From Hyphococcus luteus (GTDB lineage: Bacteria; Pseudomonadota; Alphaproteobacteria; Caulobacterales; Parvularculaceae), in NCBI RefSeq assembly GCF_002943565.1, contig NZ_PJCH01000015.1, positions 248,001-312,000 on the forward strand: DNA of 64,000 nucleotides, written 5' to 3'. The translations under genes and the position numbers were made by a program. Every line of letters starts with the position of its first letter. Positions within the stretch are counted from its first letter, which is position 1. A model generated the notes under the pieces. It was not told the DNA's origin, did not search any database, and worked only from the letters and a program-made list of their open reading frames with translations. Shown one piece after another: positions 35,564 through 44,281 of the stretch.

Positions 35564-35622
35564 GGCGCCCCGCAAACGCTGCAATCAAAGGGAAATTGAA
35601 GCATTTCCGGTTCAATTGACGA

Positions 35623-35646
35623 TTTTGACCCTATTTCGGGTCAAAA
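35623..35646. other. Perfect 9-base inverted repeat downstream of uvrC
   Basis: TTTTGACCC (35623-35631) and GGGTCAAAA (35638-35646) enclose the loop TATTTC. There is no T-run after it on the plus strand, so it is not a standard terminator for uvrC; it could be an operator or a Rho-related 3' structure. The 226-base gap in which it lies holds nothing else that I can identify. Confidence 0.5.
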
Positions 35647-35789
35647 ACAGGCTTTTCCGGCGCAAACGAGGCCTTCGGGATTATTTCCACAGGGAAGATG
35701 ATGCAATCACCGGAGCAAGGTGTTAGGGGGTGGCCACGCCTCGGCCGCATGGTGCTGTTCCCGGGCTAGCCCCGAAAGGAACGCGCAAA

Positions 35790-36026
35790 ATGGCCTCCAA
35801 CACCTCCAGCAAGGCTTATCGTCAGATTGACGCCAAAGCGGCGCGCGCCGAACACGAAAAGGAAAAGCGCGACGCCCAGAAAAAGACGGCGCGGCTTCGT
35901 GAACTGCGCCTCGCCAAGGAAGCCGAAGAGCGCGAGGCCGAAGCGCTAAAGCCGAAAAAGCCCGCAAAAGCGCCAAGAAAACGCGGCCTGCCGGAATTTG
36001 TCCGCGAAAACGAACCCCAATCGTAA
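35790..36026 (+). CDS. Small basic coiled-coil protein
   Basis: 78 residues from ATG 35790, preceded by CGAAAGGAACGC. Nearly all of it is charged and helical: KAYRQIDAKAARAEHEKEKR and LRELRLAKEAEEREAEALKP, ending in a Lys/Arg/Pro-rich tail. No domain is recognised. A terminator follows right after the stop, so it is a single-gene transcript. Its basic, Ala-rich, lysine-dense make-up suggests nucleic acid or ribosome contact, but that is guesswork. Confidence 0.65.
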   Translation: MASNTSSKAYRQIDAKAARAEHEKEKRDAQKKTARLRELRLAKEAEEREAEALKPKKPAKAPRKRGLPEFVRENEPQS

Positions 36027-36031
36027 ACCCC

Positions 36032-36053
36032 AACCTTAATCGTTAAGGTTTTT
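36032..36053 (+). terminator. Intrinsic terminator after the small basic protein
   Basis: AACCTTAA-tcg-TTAAGGTT (36032-36050) forms an 8-base stem followed by TTT. It lies 6 bases past the stop of the 78-residue gene and separates it from the rhlE leader. Confidence 0.75.
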
Positions 36054-36139
36054 CGTTTACTGACCAATTTTGCAGCGCAGCAGGATTTTCCTTGCTTTTA
36101 CAAATGCGCTACCCATATAAGCCAGCGTGGCGCGTGTAA

Positions 36140-36240
36140 GCGGACAAGTCCGCACTGCCACTTTTTCATAGAAATATAGAGCGCCTGACACGCGGGTTCT
36201 CCTGAACCCGAGAGCGTTTTCGCGCGAGTCCCGCTCGCGC
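36140..36240 (+). promoter_or_regulatory. Structured 5' leader of rhlE-infA
   Basis: Three hairpins in the 205-base gap before rhlE: GCGGAC-aa-GTCCGC (36140-36153), GGGTTC-tcct-GAACCC (36194-36209) and GCGCGAG-tcccg-CTCGCGC (36222-36240). The last stands 18 bases before the TTG start. Long structured leaders are usual for cold-responsive DEAD-box helicase genes, so thermal or autogenous control is a fair inference, not shown. Confidence 0.45.
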
Positions 36241-36258
36241 CGGCGCAGAAAGATTATT

Positions 36259-37587
36259 TTGACCAGCTTCTCCGAATTCGGCCTTTCAAAGCCGATCCTC
36301 GCCGCCATTGCGCGCGAGAAACACACAACCGCCACGCCGATCCAGGCGGAGGCCATCCCCCAACTTCTTAAAGGCCGCGACCTTCTCGGCATCGCCCAGA
36401 CCGGCACCGGCAAAACGGCGGCCTTTGCGCTGCCGATCCTGCAACACCTTGCCAAAGACCGCCGGCGCCTGAATGCGCGCGAATGCCGCGTGCTTGTGCT
36501 GGCGCCGACCCGCGAACTCGCCCTGCAGGTGCGCGAGCGTTTCGACGCCTATGGCGCGGCGCAAGGCCTGACCACCGGCCTCGTCATCGGCGGCGTCGCC
36601 TTCGGCAAACAGCGCGCCATGCTCAATCGCGGCGCCGATATTGTCGTCGCAACGCCGGGCCGCCTGATCGACATGGTCGATAAAGGCGCTCTGAAGCTTT
36701 CAGGCGTCGAGCATTTCGTTCTCGACGAAGTCGACCAGATGCTTGATCTCGGCTTCATTCACGCGATCCGCGCCATCGCCGCGAAGCTTCCCGAAAAGCG
36801 CCAGAACATTTTCTTCTCGGCGACCATGCCGCCGGCGATCGCCAAGCTCGCCGGAAGCCTGCTCAACAATCCGGCGCGCGTTGAAATCGCCGGGGCGAAA
36901 CCGCTGAAAATCGACCAGAGCGTGATGTTCGTGGAAAAGCCGGCCAAGCCGTCGGCCTTGATCGACATCGTCAAAAAACAGGACTTCGCACGCGGGCTTG
37001 TCTTCACCCGCACCAAGCACGGCGCCGACAAGCTCGTGCGCAAGTTGAATGCGGCCGGCGCGCCCGCCCACGCCATTCACGGCAACCGCTCTCAAGGCCA
37101 GCGCGAAAAAGCGCTGAACGCCTTCCGCAGCGGCAAGACGCGCATTCTCGTCGCGACGGACATCGCCGCGCGCGGCATCGATGTGCGCGACGTCACCCAT
37201 GTGGTGAATTACGACCTGCCGAACACGCCGGAAACCTATACGCACCGCATCGGCAGAACCGGACGCGCGGGCGCAACCGGCATCGCCGTTTCCTTCTGTT
37301 CCGGCGAAGAGCGGCCTTACCTGCGCGCCATTGAAAAACTGACGCGCCAGCCCATGGCCGTCATTGGCGACAAGCCCGCCGATACGACGAGACCGGCCAA
37401 TGAAAACCGGCGCCCTGCCTCCGGCGAGGGAAAACCGCCGCGTCGAAAGAAAAAACCAACTGACCGGCGCGCGCCCGACGCGGCCGGCAAGAAAGGCGAA
37501 TCCCATGGCGAAGGAAGACCTGATCGAGTTCGACGGCGTCGTCACAGAGGCGCTGCCGGACGGAAATTATCGCGTCAAGCTGGATAA
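36259..37587 (+). CDS. rhlE: DEAD-box RNA helicase, RhlE type, TTG start
   Basis: 442 residues starting at TTG 36259 ([20 protein letters not shown]). Motifs in order: [10 protein letters not shown] (Q motif), AQTGTGKT (Walker A), [30 protein letters not shown] (motif II is DEVD, an allowed variant), [38 protein letters not shown] and [12 protein letters not shown]. The tail after about residue 370 is basic and disordered; its last 27 codons overlap the IF-1 gene in another frame. Likely ribosome assembly or mRNA turnover, perhaps cold-induced. Confidence 0.92.
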   Translation: MTSFSEFGLSKPILAAIAREKHTTATPIQAEAIPQLLKGRDLLGIAQTGTGKTAAFALPILQHLAKDRRRLNARECRVLVLAPTRELALQVRERFDAYGAAQGLTTGLVIGGVAFGKQRAMLNRGADIVVATPGRLIDMVDKGALKLSGVEHFVLDEVDQMLDLGFIHAIRAIAAKLPEKRQNIFFSATMPPAIAKLAGSLLNNPARVEIAGAKPLKIDQSVMFVEKPAKPSALIDIVKKQDFARGLVFTRTKHGADKLVRKLNAAGAPAHAIHGNRSQGQREKALNAFRSGKTRILVATDIAARGIDVRDVTHVVNYDLPNTPETYTHRIGRTGRAGATGIAVSFCSGEERPYLRAIEKLTRQPMAVIGDKPADTTRPANENRRPASGEGKPPRRKKKPTDRRAPDAAGKKGESHGEGRPDRVRRRRHRGAAGRKLSRQAG

Positions 37588-37786
37588 CGATCACATGATC
37601 CTCGCTTACGCCGGCGGCAAGATGCGCAAGCACCGCATCAAGACGCTGGCCGGCGACCGCGTGACCATCGAAATGTCGAGCTATGACCTGACCAAGGGCC
37701 GCATCACCTTCCGGCACAAGCCGGAAGGCGCGCGGCCTGCGTCCGGCAACAGGCAGGCGACCTACAAGACCCGGGGAAGACGATAA
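37505..37786 (+). CDS. infA: Translation initiation factor IF-1 (overlapping rhlE)
   Basis: 93 residues. [71 protein letters not shown] is a full S1-fold IF-1, followed by a basic extension of about 20 residues ([18 protein letters not shown]) that the standard 72-residue IF-1 lacks. It starts inside rhlE, 83 bases before the helicase stop, in a different frame, which implies coupled translation. Whether this is the only infA of the cell cannot be seen here; a second copy elsewhere is likely. Confidence 0.93.
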   Translation: MAKEDLIEFDGVVTEALPDGNYRVKLDNDHMILAYAGGKMRKHRIKTLAGDRVTIEMSSYDLTKGRITFRHKPEGARPASGNRQATYKTRGRR

Positions 37787-37923
37787 AAACCGCCCTTGTC
37801 CCGTCATGAGCCAGAGGGGGCTGACCCGCCCCCAAAGCTTCGCATCGCCGCCGCGATTCCGCCTTAGTCTCACGCTTATGTGAGACGCTCCGGGCCAGGC
37901 GGGCGCGAGCCAAAAACGGCGGC

Positions 37924-38793
37924 ATGATGAAGGCGATTTTCAAAGACCCACGGCACTACCAGATCGTCGTCCTTTCGGCGCTGCTCGCTTTTGGCGTGAC
38001 GACCCGCGCCTTTGAAATTTCTCCGGCTCAGGTCGCCGCCATTCTCGCAACCGCGCTCGGCGTTCAGTTCCTCGGCTCCTTCATGACCGCCGTCCGGTTC
38101 GAGCCGCGCAGCGCTGTCATCACCACCCTGTCGCTGTCGCTTCTGTTGCGCGCCGACGCGCTGGCGCCGCTGATGGTCGCCGCCGCAGTCGCCATCGGTT
38201 CGAAATTCACCCTCCGGCTTTACGGCAAGCATGTGTTCAACCCGGCGAACGCCGGCATCATCGCCATGCTGATCCTTTCCCAGACCGTCATGCCCGGCGC
38301 GGCCTGGACGACGCCGGGGCAATGGGGAACGGCGCTCTGGCTCGCGGCGGCTGTGGCGGGCGCAGGATTGTTCGTCACCTATCGCTCGGCGCGGCTCGAC
38401 GTGCCATTCATTTTTCTCGGAACCTATGCGGCGCTGATTATCGCCCGCGCTTTGTGGCTCGGCGACCCGCTGGCGATCCCCATGCTGCGTTTGCAGAACG
38501 GCGCGCTCGTGCTCTTCGCGTTTTTCATGATCTCCGATCCGAAAACGACGCCGGACGGCGCGCTCGCCCGGACCGTCTTCGCCGCCGGCGCCGCGCTCAT
38601 CGCCTATGTGCTCGGCTATCATTTCTACATCACGGACGGAATTTTCTACGCCCTCGCGATCATGTGCATCATCCGCCCGGCGATCGAAGCGCTCGACCCG
38701 GCGCCCCAGTACAAATGGGGCGATCCGGTTTCGCGCCTGCGTCCTTTCAAGCGCCTTCCCTTCTCACGCCCGCATCCCATGCCCGCTGAATAA
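37924..38793 (+). CDS. RnfD/NqrB-like membrane protein
   Basis: 289 residues, about nine membrane segments. It resembles the D subunit of Rnf complexes: KDPRHYQIVVLSALLAFG at the start, a KHVFNPANAGIIAMLIL-type segment (FNPAN is typical), and LFAFFMISDPKTTPDG late in the chain. It is shorter than authentic RnfD, and no rnfA, B, C, E or G lies nearby. The next gene encodes a DUF2330 protein 15 bases downstream; the two form a couple. Electron transfer with a partner other than Rnf, or a reused fold, is possible. Confidence 0.75.
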   Translation: MMKAIFKDPRHYQIVVLSALLAFGVTTRAFEISPAQVAAILATALGVQFLGSFMTAVRFEPRSAVITTLSLSLLLRADALAPLMVAAAVAIGSKFTLRLYGKHVFNPANAGIIAMLILSQTVMPGAAWTTPGQWGTALWLAAAVAGAGLFVTYRSARLDVPFIFLGTYAALIIARALWLGDPLAIPMLRLQNGALVLFAFFMISDPKTTPDGALARTVFAAGAALIAYVLGYHFYITDGIFYALAIMCIIRPAIEALDPAPQYKWGDPVSRLRPFKRLPFSRPHPMPAE

Positions 38794-38808
38794 ACGGAGA
38801 GACAACCC

Positions 38809-40188
38809 ATGCGCCGCTCCTTCAAGAAAACCCTTTTCGCCGCCGCATCCGCGACCGCCGCCCTGGCGCTGACCGGCGGCGCCATCGCCTTTTGCGGTTT
38901 TTATGTCGCCAAGGCCGACACCAAGCTTTTCAACAAGGCCTCGAAAGTCGCGCTCATGCGCGACGGCGACCGCACCGTCATGACCATGGCCAATGACTTT
39001 CAGGGCGACCTGAAAGAGTTCGCCGTCGTCGTGCCTGTGCCCGTCGTGCTCGAGGAAGGCCAGATCCACGTCACCGACAGCGCCATCCTCGATCATCTCG
39101 ACGCTTACACCGCGCCGCGTCTTGTCGAATATTTCGACGAAGACCCGTGCATGGTTTACGAGCGCGAGGAGATGGCGATGGCGGCGCCGATGGACGCCGT
39201 AACAGTCACGGCGTCGAAGAGACAGAAAGGCTACGGCGTCACCATCGAAGCCGAATACACGGTCGGCGAGTACGATATTCAAATCCTTTCCGCCGAACAA
39301 TCGGACGGGCTCGCCGCCTGGCTGACCGATAACGGCTACAAACTGCCCGAAGGCGCGGAAGCAACGCTTGGCAGTTACATCAAACAGAACACCAAATTTT
39401 TCGTCGCTAAGGTCAATCTCGAAGAGCAGGCGCAAACCGGTCTTCACTATCTGCGCCCTTTACAGATCGCTTTCGAGTCGCCGAAATTCGTCCTGCCGAT
39501 CCGGCTCGGCACAGTGAACGCGGAAGGCAAGCAGGAGCTTTTCGTCTTCGGCCTCACTCGCTCCGGCCGCATCGAAACCACCAATTACCGCACGGTGAAG
39601 CTGCCCACAGGGCAAAACGTCCCGCTCTATGTGAAGGACGAGTTCGGCGATTTCTATAAATCCATGTTCCGCGAACAGGTGGAGAAAGAAAACGAGCGCG
39701 CGGTCTTTCTCGAATACGCCTGGGACATGGCCTGGTGCGATCCTTGCGCCGCCGATCCCTTGTCGCGGCAGGAGCTGCGCGAACTCGGCGTTTACTGGCT
39801 GGGCAGCGCAAACTCGGGCGCCCTGCCCCGCCGCCCGGCGCCCGGCGGCGCGCAGGACGTTTATGTCACGCGGCTTCATGTCTCTTACGACGCCGAACAT
39901 TTTCCCGAAGACCTGATTTTCAAGGAAACCGGCGACCGCTCGAACTTTCACGGGCGTTATGTCCTGCGCCATCCTTACAAAGGCGACGCAAGTTGCGAGG
40001 CGGCGAAAGACTATCGCGCGGAACTGCCCAAACGGTTTGAAAAAGAAGCGCAGACCCTCGCCAATCTCACCGGCTGGGATATTGACGATATCCGTGACAG
40101 GATGAATGCGGGCAACCAGAGCTTCACCCCGCCCGAGCCGGAACCCTGGTGGAAGCGCCTGTGGGGCGGCGACAAAAAAGAAGGCTAG
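38809..40188 (+). CDS. DUF2330 exported protein
   Basis: 459 residues with a signal peptide (MRRSFKKTLFAAASATAALA, cleavage near AIA-FC). Just after it the mature chain starts FCGFYVAKADTKLFNKASKV, then LMRDGDRTVMTMANDFQGD, FAVVVPVPVVLEEGQIHV and YTAPRLVEYFDEDPC, all DUF2330 signatures. Further Cys residues are in DMAWCDPCAADPLS (a CxxC) and DASCEAAKDY, suited to disulphides or a metal or haem-free redox site. Its C-terminus is charged (WWKRLWGGDKKEG). Periplasmic partner of the RnfD-like protein by position. Function unknown. Confidence 0.82.
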   Translation: MRRSFKKTLFAAASATAALALTGGAIAFCGFYVAKADTKLFNKASKVALMRDGDRTVMTMANDFQGDLKEFAVVVPVPVVLEEGQIHVTDSAILDHLDAYTAPRLVEYFDEDPCMVYEREEMAMAAPMDAVTVTASKRQKGYGVTIEAEYTVGEYDIQILSAEQSDGLAAWLTDNGYKLPEGAEATLGSYIKQNTKFFVAKVNLEEQAQTGLHYLRPLQIAFESPKFVLPIRLGTVNAEGKQELFVFGLTRSGRIETTNYRTVKLPTGQNVPLYVKDEFGDFYKSMFREQVEKENERAVFLEYAWDMAWCDPCAADPLSRQELRELGVYWLGSANSGALPRRPAPGGAQDVYVTRLHVSYDAEHFPEDLIFKETGDRSNFHGRYVLRHPYKGDASCEAAKDYRAELPKRFEKEAQTLANLTGWDIDDIRDRMNAGNQSFTPPEPEPWWKRLWGGDKKEG

Positions 40189-40252
40189 CGCGTTTGCTTG
40201 CTTCCTTACGCGCCAGCACATTTTCACGATGATGCGATGCGGCCGTCTGGCG

Positions 40253-40543
40253 TCAGACGCGCAAGCTTCTGATCTCTTTGAGCTCGGCTTCCATATCGGG
40301 ATAATCGCGAACCAGCCCCGCATCCACCCGGCGATTAAGAAGAATGAGCTGGCGGCGAATATCAACCATCGTCACCACAAAAGCCGCCCAAAAAACGCCG
40401 CTCAAAAAGCCAGCCACACCGCCGACCACAACCATGATCGGTTCGTGGGTCATGGCGCCCGCCGAAACAGCGCCGGCGATCGTGCTGACCAGGATCGTCA
40501 AATATGACAGAATCCGCCACGTCTGAATGATGAATGTATCCAT
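40253..40543 (-). CDS. Hypothetical two-segment membrane protein
   Basis: 96 residues from ATG 40543 (MDTFIIQTWRILSYLTILVS). Two membrane segments (about 10-28 and 34-58, with MTHEPIMVVVGGVAGFLSGVF) precede a helical tail DIRRQLILLNRRVDAGLV. A start at 40597 would add 18 residues of no membrane or signal character. No family recognised; faces pgsA divergently across 212 bases that hold nothing identifiable. Confidence 0.65.
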   Translation of the reverse strand: MDTFIIQTWRILSYLTILVSTIAGAVSAGAMTHEPIMVVVGGVAGFLSGVFWAAFVVTMVDIRRQLILLNRRVDAGLVRDYPDMEAELKEIRSLRV

Positions 40544-40755
40544 ACGCCCCCTCCAAATGCCCCCTAAACCGACATGCGGTTGCATGATGAGTAGCAAAGT
40601 ATTGTTTCGCCATCAAGACAAAGACTGTTTATGAGTAATCTTGCGATCTCCAATACTCTTGCGCGCATCCTCGGTCCCGGTGTTTCGTCTGGTTCGCGGC
40701 CAGCCGCCGCCCGCCCTCTGGCTTCGTAAGTCGGCGCAGCCTATCTTGCCGCCCC

Positions 40756-41310
40756 ATGGCCAATCTCATCACGCTTGCACGCATGGCGCTTGTCATCCCC
40801 TTCGTCTTCGTTTTTCTGGCGAATGCGCCATGGAACATGACGGTGGCGCTGATCATTTTCGTGATCGCATCGCTCAGCGATTTTCTGGACGGCTATGTGG
40901 CGCGCGCGCGCGGCGAAACGTCCGCGCTCGGCGCCGCGCTTGATCCCATCGCCGACAAGCTACTCATCGCGGCAGCGCTTATTTTACTGGTGCGAAACGG
41001 CACGGTCGTCGGCGTCGGGGTCGTCGCCGTCATTATCATCATTTTACGTGAGATTCTGGTGAGCGGCCTGCGCGAGGCGTTAAGCGCGAAAGCTGTAAGC
41101 CTGCCGGTGACGGCGCTGGCCAAATGGAAAACCACGGCGCAGCTCGTTGCGGCGGGCCTTCTTCTTGCGGCGGCGCATACGGGAATCATCGGCCCCCCCT
41201 TGCGCCCGGCGGCAAGCGCCTTCCTCTGGATCGCCGCGGTCCTTACCTTCTGGACCGGCGCGGAGTATGCTCTTCGCGCCATGACAGAATTGCGGACAAA
41301 GCAAAATTGA
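40756..41310 (+). CDS. pgsA: CDP-diacylglycerol--glycerol-3-phosphate 3-phosphatidyltransferase
   Basis: 184 residues. The CDP-alcohol phosphatidyltransferase motif DGYVARARGETSALGAALDP continues to IAD and has all conserved Asp, Gly, Ala and Arg residues. N-terminal NLITLARMALVIPFVFVF and late hydrophobic segments fit the six-span PgsA. It makes phosphatidylglycerol phosphate at the inner membrane. In many alphaproteobacteria it follows uvrC directly; here about 5 kb lies between. The response regulator gene starts inside its stop codon. Confidence 0.92.
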   Translation: MANLITLARMALVIPFVFVFLANAPWNMTVALIIFVIASLSDFLDGYVARARGETSALGAALDPIADKLLIAAALILLVRNGTVVGVGVVAVIIIILREILVSGLREALSAKAVSLPVTALAKWKTTAQLVAAGLLLAAAHTGIIGPPLRPAASAFLWIAAVLTFWTGAEYALRAMTELRTKQN

Positions 41311-42005
41311 ACGCCCGGCCGAACATCGAAGAAGAAGCGGCGCATCTTCTAATCATCGACGATGATGACCGCATCCGCACGCTGTTGAAGCGTTATCTCA
41401 GCGACCACGGCTTTCGCACCTCCGTCGCCTGTAATGCGAAAGAAGCGCGCGCCCTGATGGCGTCGGTGGATTTCGACCTTCTCATCCTCGATGTCATGAT
41501 GCCCGGCGAAACCGGTTTCGAACTGACGCGGTCCGTGCGCGCCGCTTCCAACGTCCCGATCCTCCTCCTCACCGCGCGGGGCCTACCGGAGGACCGCATC
41601 GAAGGTCTTGAAATGGGCGCGGACGATTATCTCTCGAAACCCTTCGAGCCGCGCGAGCTTTTACTGCGCGTCAATTCGCTCTTGCGGCGGACGGGCCAGG
41701 CGCGGCCCGAAAAGCGCGAAGTCATATTCGGCGCCTGCACTTTTTCGCTGGGCCGCAGCGAATTGCGCAAGGACGGCGATCTTGTGCGCCTTACCGCCGG
41801 CGAAGCCTCGCTCCTGAAGGCCCTGGCGCAAAAACCGCGCGAGGCGATCAGCCGCGAAGCCCTCGCCGAACAGACCGCGGCGGGCATGGAGCGCTCGGTC
41901 GACGTGCAGGTGACGCGGCTGCGCAAGAAAATCGAGGAAGACCCGCGCGCGCCGATCTATCTGCAGACCGTGCGCGGCGTCGGCTACGCCCTGATGACGG
42001 ATTAA
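41307..42005 (+). CDS. OmpR/PhoB-family response regulator, TTG start
   Basis: 232 residues starting at TTG 41307, which overlaps the pgsA stop as TTGA; no ATG or GTG is close. Receiver domain: LLIIDDDDRIRTLLKRYLSD, phospho-acceptor Asp62 in LILDVMMPGETG, LLLTARG and DYLSKPFEP. The winged-helix domain includes LTAGEASLLKALAQKP, RSVDVQVTRLRKKIEEDP and TVRGVGYAL. It is similar to the PetP/OmpR-like regulators of alphaproteobacteria. It is paired with the kinase that follows. Confidence 0.88.
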   Translation: MNARPNIEEEAAHLLIIDDDDRIRTLLKRYLSDHGFRTSVACNAKEARALMASVDFDLLILDVMMPGETGFELTRSVRAASNVPILLLTARGLPEDRIEGLEMGADDYLSKPFEPRELLLRVNSLLRRTGQARPEKREVIFGACTFSLGRSELRKDGDLVRLTAGEASLLKALAQKPREAISREALAEQTAAGMERSVDVQVTRLRKKIEEDPRAPIYLQTVRGVGYALMTD

Positions 42006-42011
42006 CGCGAG

Positions 42012-43325
42012 ATGCTGCGACGTTATTTTCCCAAAAGCCTTTATGCGCGCGTCGCGCTGATCGTCATCCTGCCGATCTTCCTGACCCAGGCGCTTGTCAC
42101 ATACATCTTCTTCGCGCGTCATTGGGACCATGTGAGCGCCAATCTCTCCGAAAGCGTCGCCGGCCAGATCGTCATGGTGAAGCGGCTTTATGAAGAAGCC
42201 GACAGCATGGCCGAGCGCGACGAGATCGCCGCCATGGCCTTCAACGATCTGAAAATGCGCGTCACTTTCGACCCGGAAGCGGAGATCCCTGCCGCCAACC
42301 TGCTCGCCCGCTTCAACGTTTATAATGCGACCCTGAACCGGCGCCTGCGAAACGCGCTCGACGCGCCTTACTGGCTCAACACGCAAAGCTGGCCGCAGGA
42401 TGTGGAGATCCGCGTCGCCATGGATGACGGCGCGCTCGTTTTTTTCGCCCGCCGCGACCGGGTTTTCGCCACCACGGGCCGCATTTTCCTGTTCTGGCTG
42501 ATCGGCACCTCGGTCCTGCTCGGCATCGTCGCCATCATCTTCATGCGCAACCAGGTGCGCTCGATCCTGCGGCTCGCGGAAGCGGCGGCGGCCTTCGGGC
42601 GCGGGCGCGACGCGCCGGACTACCGCCCCACCGGCGCCACGGAAGTCAGGAAAGCCGGCTACGCCTTCATCGCCATGCGCGAGCGCATCAAGCGCCATCT
42701 TGAACAAAGGACGGCGATGCTCGCCGGCATCAGTCACGATCTTCGAACGCCGCTGACGCGCATCAAGCTCGCCCTCGCCATGCAGGAAGACAGCGAAGAC
42801 ATCAAGGCGATCCGCAAGGACGTCGTCGAAATGGAGCGGATGATCAAAGCCTATCTCGACTTCGCCCGCAACGAGGCGGCGGATGAAGACCCGGCGACAT
42901 TCCGGCTTGCCGAATTGATCGAGGAAATCGCCGCAGACGCCAAACGCAGCGGCCGGGAAGTGTCCGTCACGGCGCCCGCCTCCATCGCCATGGAGGCCCG
43001 GCGCAGCGCGCTGAAACGCGCCGTCGGCAATCTCGCCAACAACAGCCTGCGCTACGCCGATCATGTCTGGATTTCGACGCGGCGCTCCGACCGCTATATC
43101 GAAATCATTGTCGAAGACGACGGGCCGGGCATCGATCCTGCGCGCTATGAAGACGTCTTCAAACCGTTCACCCGGCTCGACGCAGCGCGCAACCAGAATG
43201 AAGAAAGCGGCGTCGGCATGGGGCTCACCATCGTGCGCGACGTCGCCCGCGCCCATGGCGGAGACACGACGCTCGAACGCTCCGACAAGGGCGGCCTCAA
43301 GGCGACCATGCGCCTGCCGATTTAA
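42012..43325 (+). CDS. EnvZ-like sensor histidine kinase
   Basis: 437 residues. Membrane segments at about 14-34 and 159-178 enclose a periplasmic domain of about 120 residues; HAMP region follows (RNQVRSILRLAEAAAAFGRG). The dimerisation domain has His242 in LAGISHDLRTPLTRIKLAL, and the ATPase has VGNLANNSLRYA, EDDGPGIDP, and GVGMGLTIVRDVARAHGG. The gene starts 6 bases after the regulator and both follow pgsA in one unit. Signal unknown. Confidence 0.9.
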   Translation: MLRRYFPKSLYARVALIVILPIFLTQALVTYIFFARHWDHVSANLSESVAGQIVMVKRLYEEADSMAERDEIAAMAFNDLKMRVTFDPEAEIPAANLLARFNVYNATLNRRLRNALDAPYWLNTQSWPQDVEIRVAMDDGALVFFARRDRVFATTGRIFLFWLIGTSVLLGIVAIIFMRNQVRSILRLAEAAAAFGRGRDAPDYRPTGATEVRKAGYAFIAMRERIKRHLEQRTAMLAGISHDLRTPLTRIKLALAMQEDSEDIKAIRKDVVEMERMIKAYLDFARNEAADEDPATFRLAELIEEIAADAKRSGREVSVTAPASIAMEARRSALKRAVGNLANNSLRYADHVWISTRRSDRYIEIIVEDDGPGIDPARYEDVFKPFTRLDAARNQNEESGVGMGLTIVRDVARAHGGDTTLERSDKGGLKATMRLPI

Positions 43326-43340
43326 TCGTTTCCGGGCCGA

Positions 43341-44150
43341 TTACTGCGTCAGCTCGCCGGCGCGCTTCGCCGCCGCCGCGACCGCGGCTTCCACAAGCCG
43401 GCGCATCGCCGCGCCGTCGCCGTCAAAAACATTCAAGGCCGCCTCCGTGGTGCCGCCGGGAGACGTCACCGCCTTGCGCAATTCCGCAGCCGAGCGCGTT
43501 TCCGAAGCGACCAGCGCCCCGGCGCCGACAAGCGTCGCGCGCGCAAGCGCGGCGGCGGCGTCCTTGTCGAGACCAAGCTTGACGCCCGCCTCGCCGAGCG
43601 CTTCGGTGAGGAGAAAATAATAGGCGGGCCCGGAGCCGGAAATCGCCGTGACGAAATCGATCTCCTGTTCGCTCCGTACCCAGACGACCTCGCCCGCTGC
43701 GCGCATCAACGCGTCAGCGACAGCGCGTCCCTTTTCCTCCACGGCCTCCGGCGCATAAAGGCCGGAAACGCCCTTGCCGATAGCGGCGGGCAGATTGGGC
43801 ATCGCCCGGACAACTCTTTTCGCGCCGCCCAAAGCGCCGGATATCGTCTCGATGCTTTTTCCGGCCATGACCGAAATCGCGACGGCGTCTTTCGCCAGCC
43901 CCGCATAAGACGGCAGCACGTCATTCGCGACCTGCGGCTTCACTGCAAGCAGCATGGCATCGAAGGGACCGTCATTCCCGTTGACGGCGATCCCGTGCTG
44001 TTCGCAGAGCGCCTTCATTTCGTCATTGATGTTGGGATCGAGGGCAGCCGAGCGCCCAGGATCGATCGTGCCGGCGGCGAGCCAGCCTTTCAGCAAGGCG
44101 CCGCCCATGGCGCCGGCGCCGATAAGAGCGACGGAGGGTTTGTCAGTCAT
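43341..44150 (-). CDS. proC: Pyrroline-5-carboxylate reductase
   Basis: 269 residues from ATG 44150 (MTDKPSVALIGAGAMGGALL). It makes proline from pyrroline-5-carboxylate with NAD(P)H. Seen: Rossmann glycines, DAMLLAVKPQVANDVLPSY, VRAMPNLPAAIGKGVSGLYA, AISGSGPAYYFLLTEALGEA and VTSPGGTTEAALNVF, the C-terminal signature. The gene is downstream of ybjN on the same strand; that pair is common in alphaproteobacteria. Confidence 0.95.
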   Translation of the reverse strand: MTDKPSVALIGAGAMGGALLKGWLAAGTIDPGRSAALDPNINDEMKALCEQHGIAVNGNDGPFDAMLLAVKPQVANDVLPSYAGLAKDAVAISVMAGKSIETISGALGGAKRVVRAMPNLPAAIGKGVSGLYAPEAVEEKGRAVADALMRAAGEVVWVRSEQEIDFVTAISGSGPAYYFLLTEALGEAGVKLGLDKDAAAALARATLVGAGALVASETRSAAELRKAVTSPGGTTEAALNVFDGDGAAMRRLVEAAVAAAAKRAGELTQ

Positions 44151-44281
44151 GGGGACGATCCTCACAAGCCTTCAATGCATATTGCGAAACACATAAAGCC
44201 TGCGGCGCTGCGTTGAAAGACGCAATCCGGCATTTCAGTATTTGAAACGGGTAATTTCCGAGCCTTAAGGACCGGTCAGGA

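Noticed and set aside
41661-43256. 531-residue ORF antisense to the two-component genes
   Set aside because: Shadow of the response regulator and kinase, both of which show full motif sets on the plus strand.
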